Assembly: GCA_028023455.1 (NCBI GenBank)
Contig: JAQFVV010006220.1
Span: 8,661,852-8,725,851 of the forward strand
Reading direction: 5' to 3'
Length of the DNA: 64,000 nucleotides
Source of the DNA: Epiperipatus broadwayi
Taxonomy: Eukaryota; Onychophora; Udeonychophora; Euonychophora; Peripatidae
Shown here: positions 63,413-64,000 of the stretch, in pieces
Layout: every line of letters begins with the position of its first letter
Position numbering within the stretch: position 1 is the stretch's first letter
The notes under the pieces: model-generated
The model's database searches: none
What the model was told of the DNA's origin: nothing
Seen by the model: the letters and a program-made list of their open reading frames with translations, nothing else
Program-made: the position numbers and the translations under genes

Positions 63413-64000
63413 TGCAATAGACTGACAATATTAGCTAAAGCTTATATTTGGAGTGAGGCTTATATTATAAACTTCTGAAAAATCATGCTAGTGGGCAACA
63501 TGGTAGTACATGATTTTAATTCTATACAATAAATTTGAAATAATAACAATCACATATATGTCTAATTTAGTTGTGATACTTAATTATATAACTATGTAAG
63601 AAATAAATTAATGCATAAATTAGATATAAATAAATGCTACAATTTATTGTGTGCAAAACATTTTTTATTATGGCTGCCATATTACATGAAAAAGTTGACA
63701 AATCACTTTGCAATATACATGTATTTTCCTGGAAGATTGCTAATACCATGAATATGATATATTGAATATATTGGAAGCATGCTTGGAAGTAATACAGTTG
63801 TATATTAAAAAAATACTTTTTCTGGGGGTATATTAATTAATTATTAGATATCACATTGATTCAGAAAAGAAGAAAATTAGGTAATTGTTGAATTACAATA
63901 ATCCAGTTAAATAATTAGGTAGCCATTATAATATTAATATAAATATGTACTGCAAAAAATATAGCAATTAATATTTGATTAGATCAGACCTAAACTCTCA
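63413..64000. other. Window end, nothing recognised
   Basis: AT-rich. A minus-strand frame of 60 codons (63567-63749) has no recognisable domain and no good splice borders. Confidence 0.5.

Noticed and set aside
53593-64000. Earlier nompC exons
   Set aside because: No ankyrin signature with splice borders was seen; only repeats and LINE fragments.
1-64000. CRISPR array, operons or other prokaryotic features
   Set aside because: Short direct repeats present are two-copy duplications without spacers, and the window has intron-exon structure.

Overview
The window is AT-rich (by eye about three quarters A+T) eukaryotic nuclear DNA. Small exons with GT-AG borders are separated by introns of up to almost 15 kb that are packed with decayed transposons. 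It is most probably from a bilaterian invertebrate. The protein fits arthropod-type NompC well, but a mollusc or another invertebrate with a TRPN channel cannot be excluded. I see no bacterial operons, rRNA genes, functional tRNA genes or CRISPR arrays.

The only host gene I can support lies on the minus strand: the middle of the ankyrin domain of a TRPN/NompC mechanosensory channel. Eight exons, in transcription order, are at 53592-53494, 50579-50451, 48318-48190, 37323-37207, 37119-37021, 24337-24137, 20015-19917 and 5071-4970. All are multiples of three with phase-0 borders. Joined, they give 975 nt (325 codons) covering nine consecutive ankyrin repeats with no gap. The start codon, first repeats, last repeats and the pore domain lie outside the window. 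I find no exon in 1-4969 or 53593-64000.

Everything else I recognise is mobile or repetitive DNA. From low to high coordinate: a TTAA-flanked piggyBac-like MITE (3888-4245); a nearly perfect 607-bp palindrome beside the last exon (4275-4881); a Penelope-like RT/GIY-YIG relic (8684-9612); tRNA-derived SINEs (9700-9973 and a fold-back copy at 22547-22900); four RTE-like LINE relics and one other LINE, all on the minus strand (11670-12600, 18045-18600, 20780-21760, 40850-42140, 59775-59965); a ZMYM1-like hAT transposase relic (25640-26990); and a complete short hAT element with an 8-bp target duplication (30921-32514) sitting inside an older fold-back repeat (30370-33060). A multi-copy palindromic/tandem family, here called family A, is present at 10178, 14456, 25434, 33405, 34908, 52900 and 62664. 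A second, family B, is at 4275 and 30370-33060. A diverged 1.35-kb inverted repeat is at 56430-57785, with smaller hairpins and short tandem duplications throughout.

Together this reads as one long mechanoreceptor gene whose introns have expanded by repeated insertion. Many of the insertions are self-complementary and could fold into hairpins in the pre-mRNA. Transposon family names are from recognition of translated motifs, not database searches.
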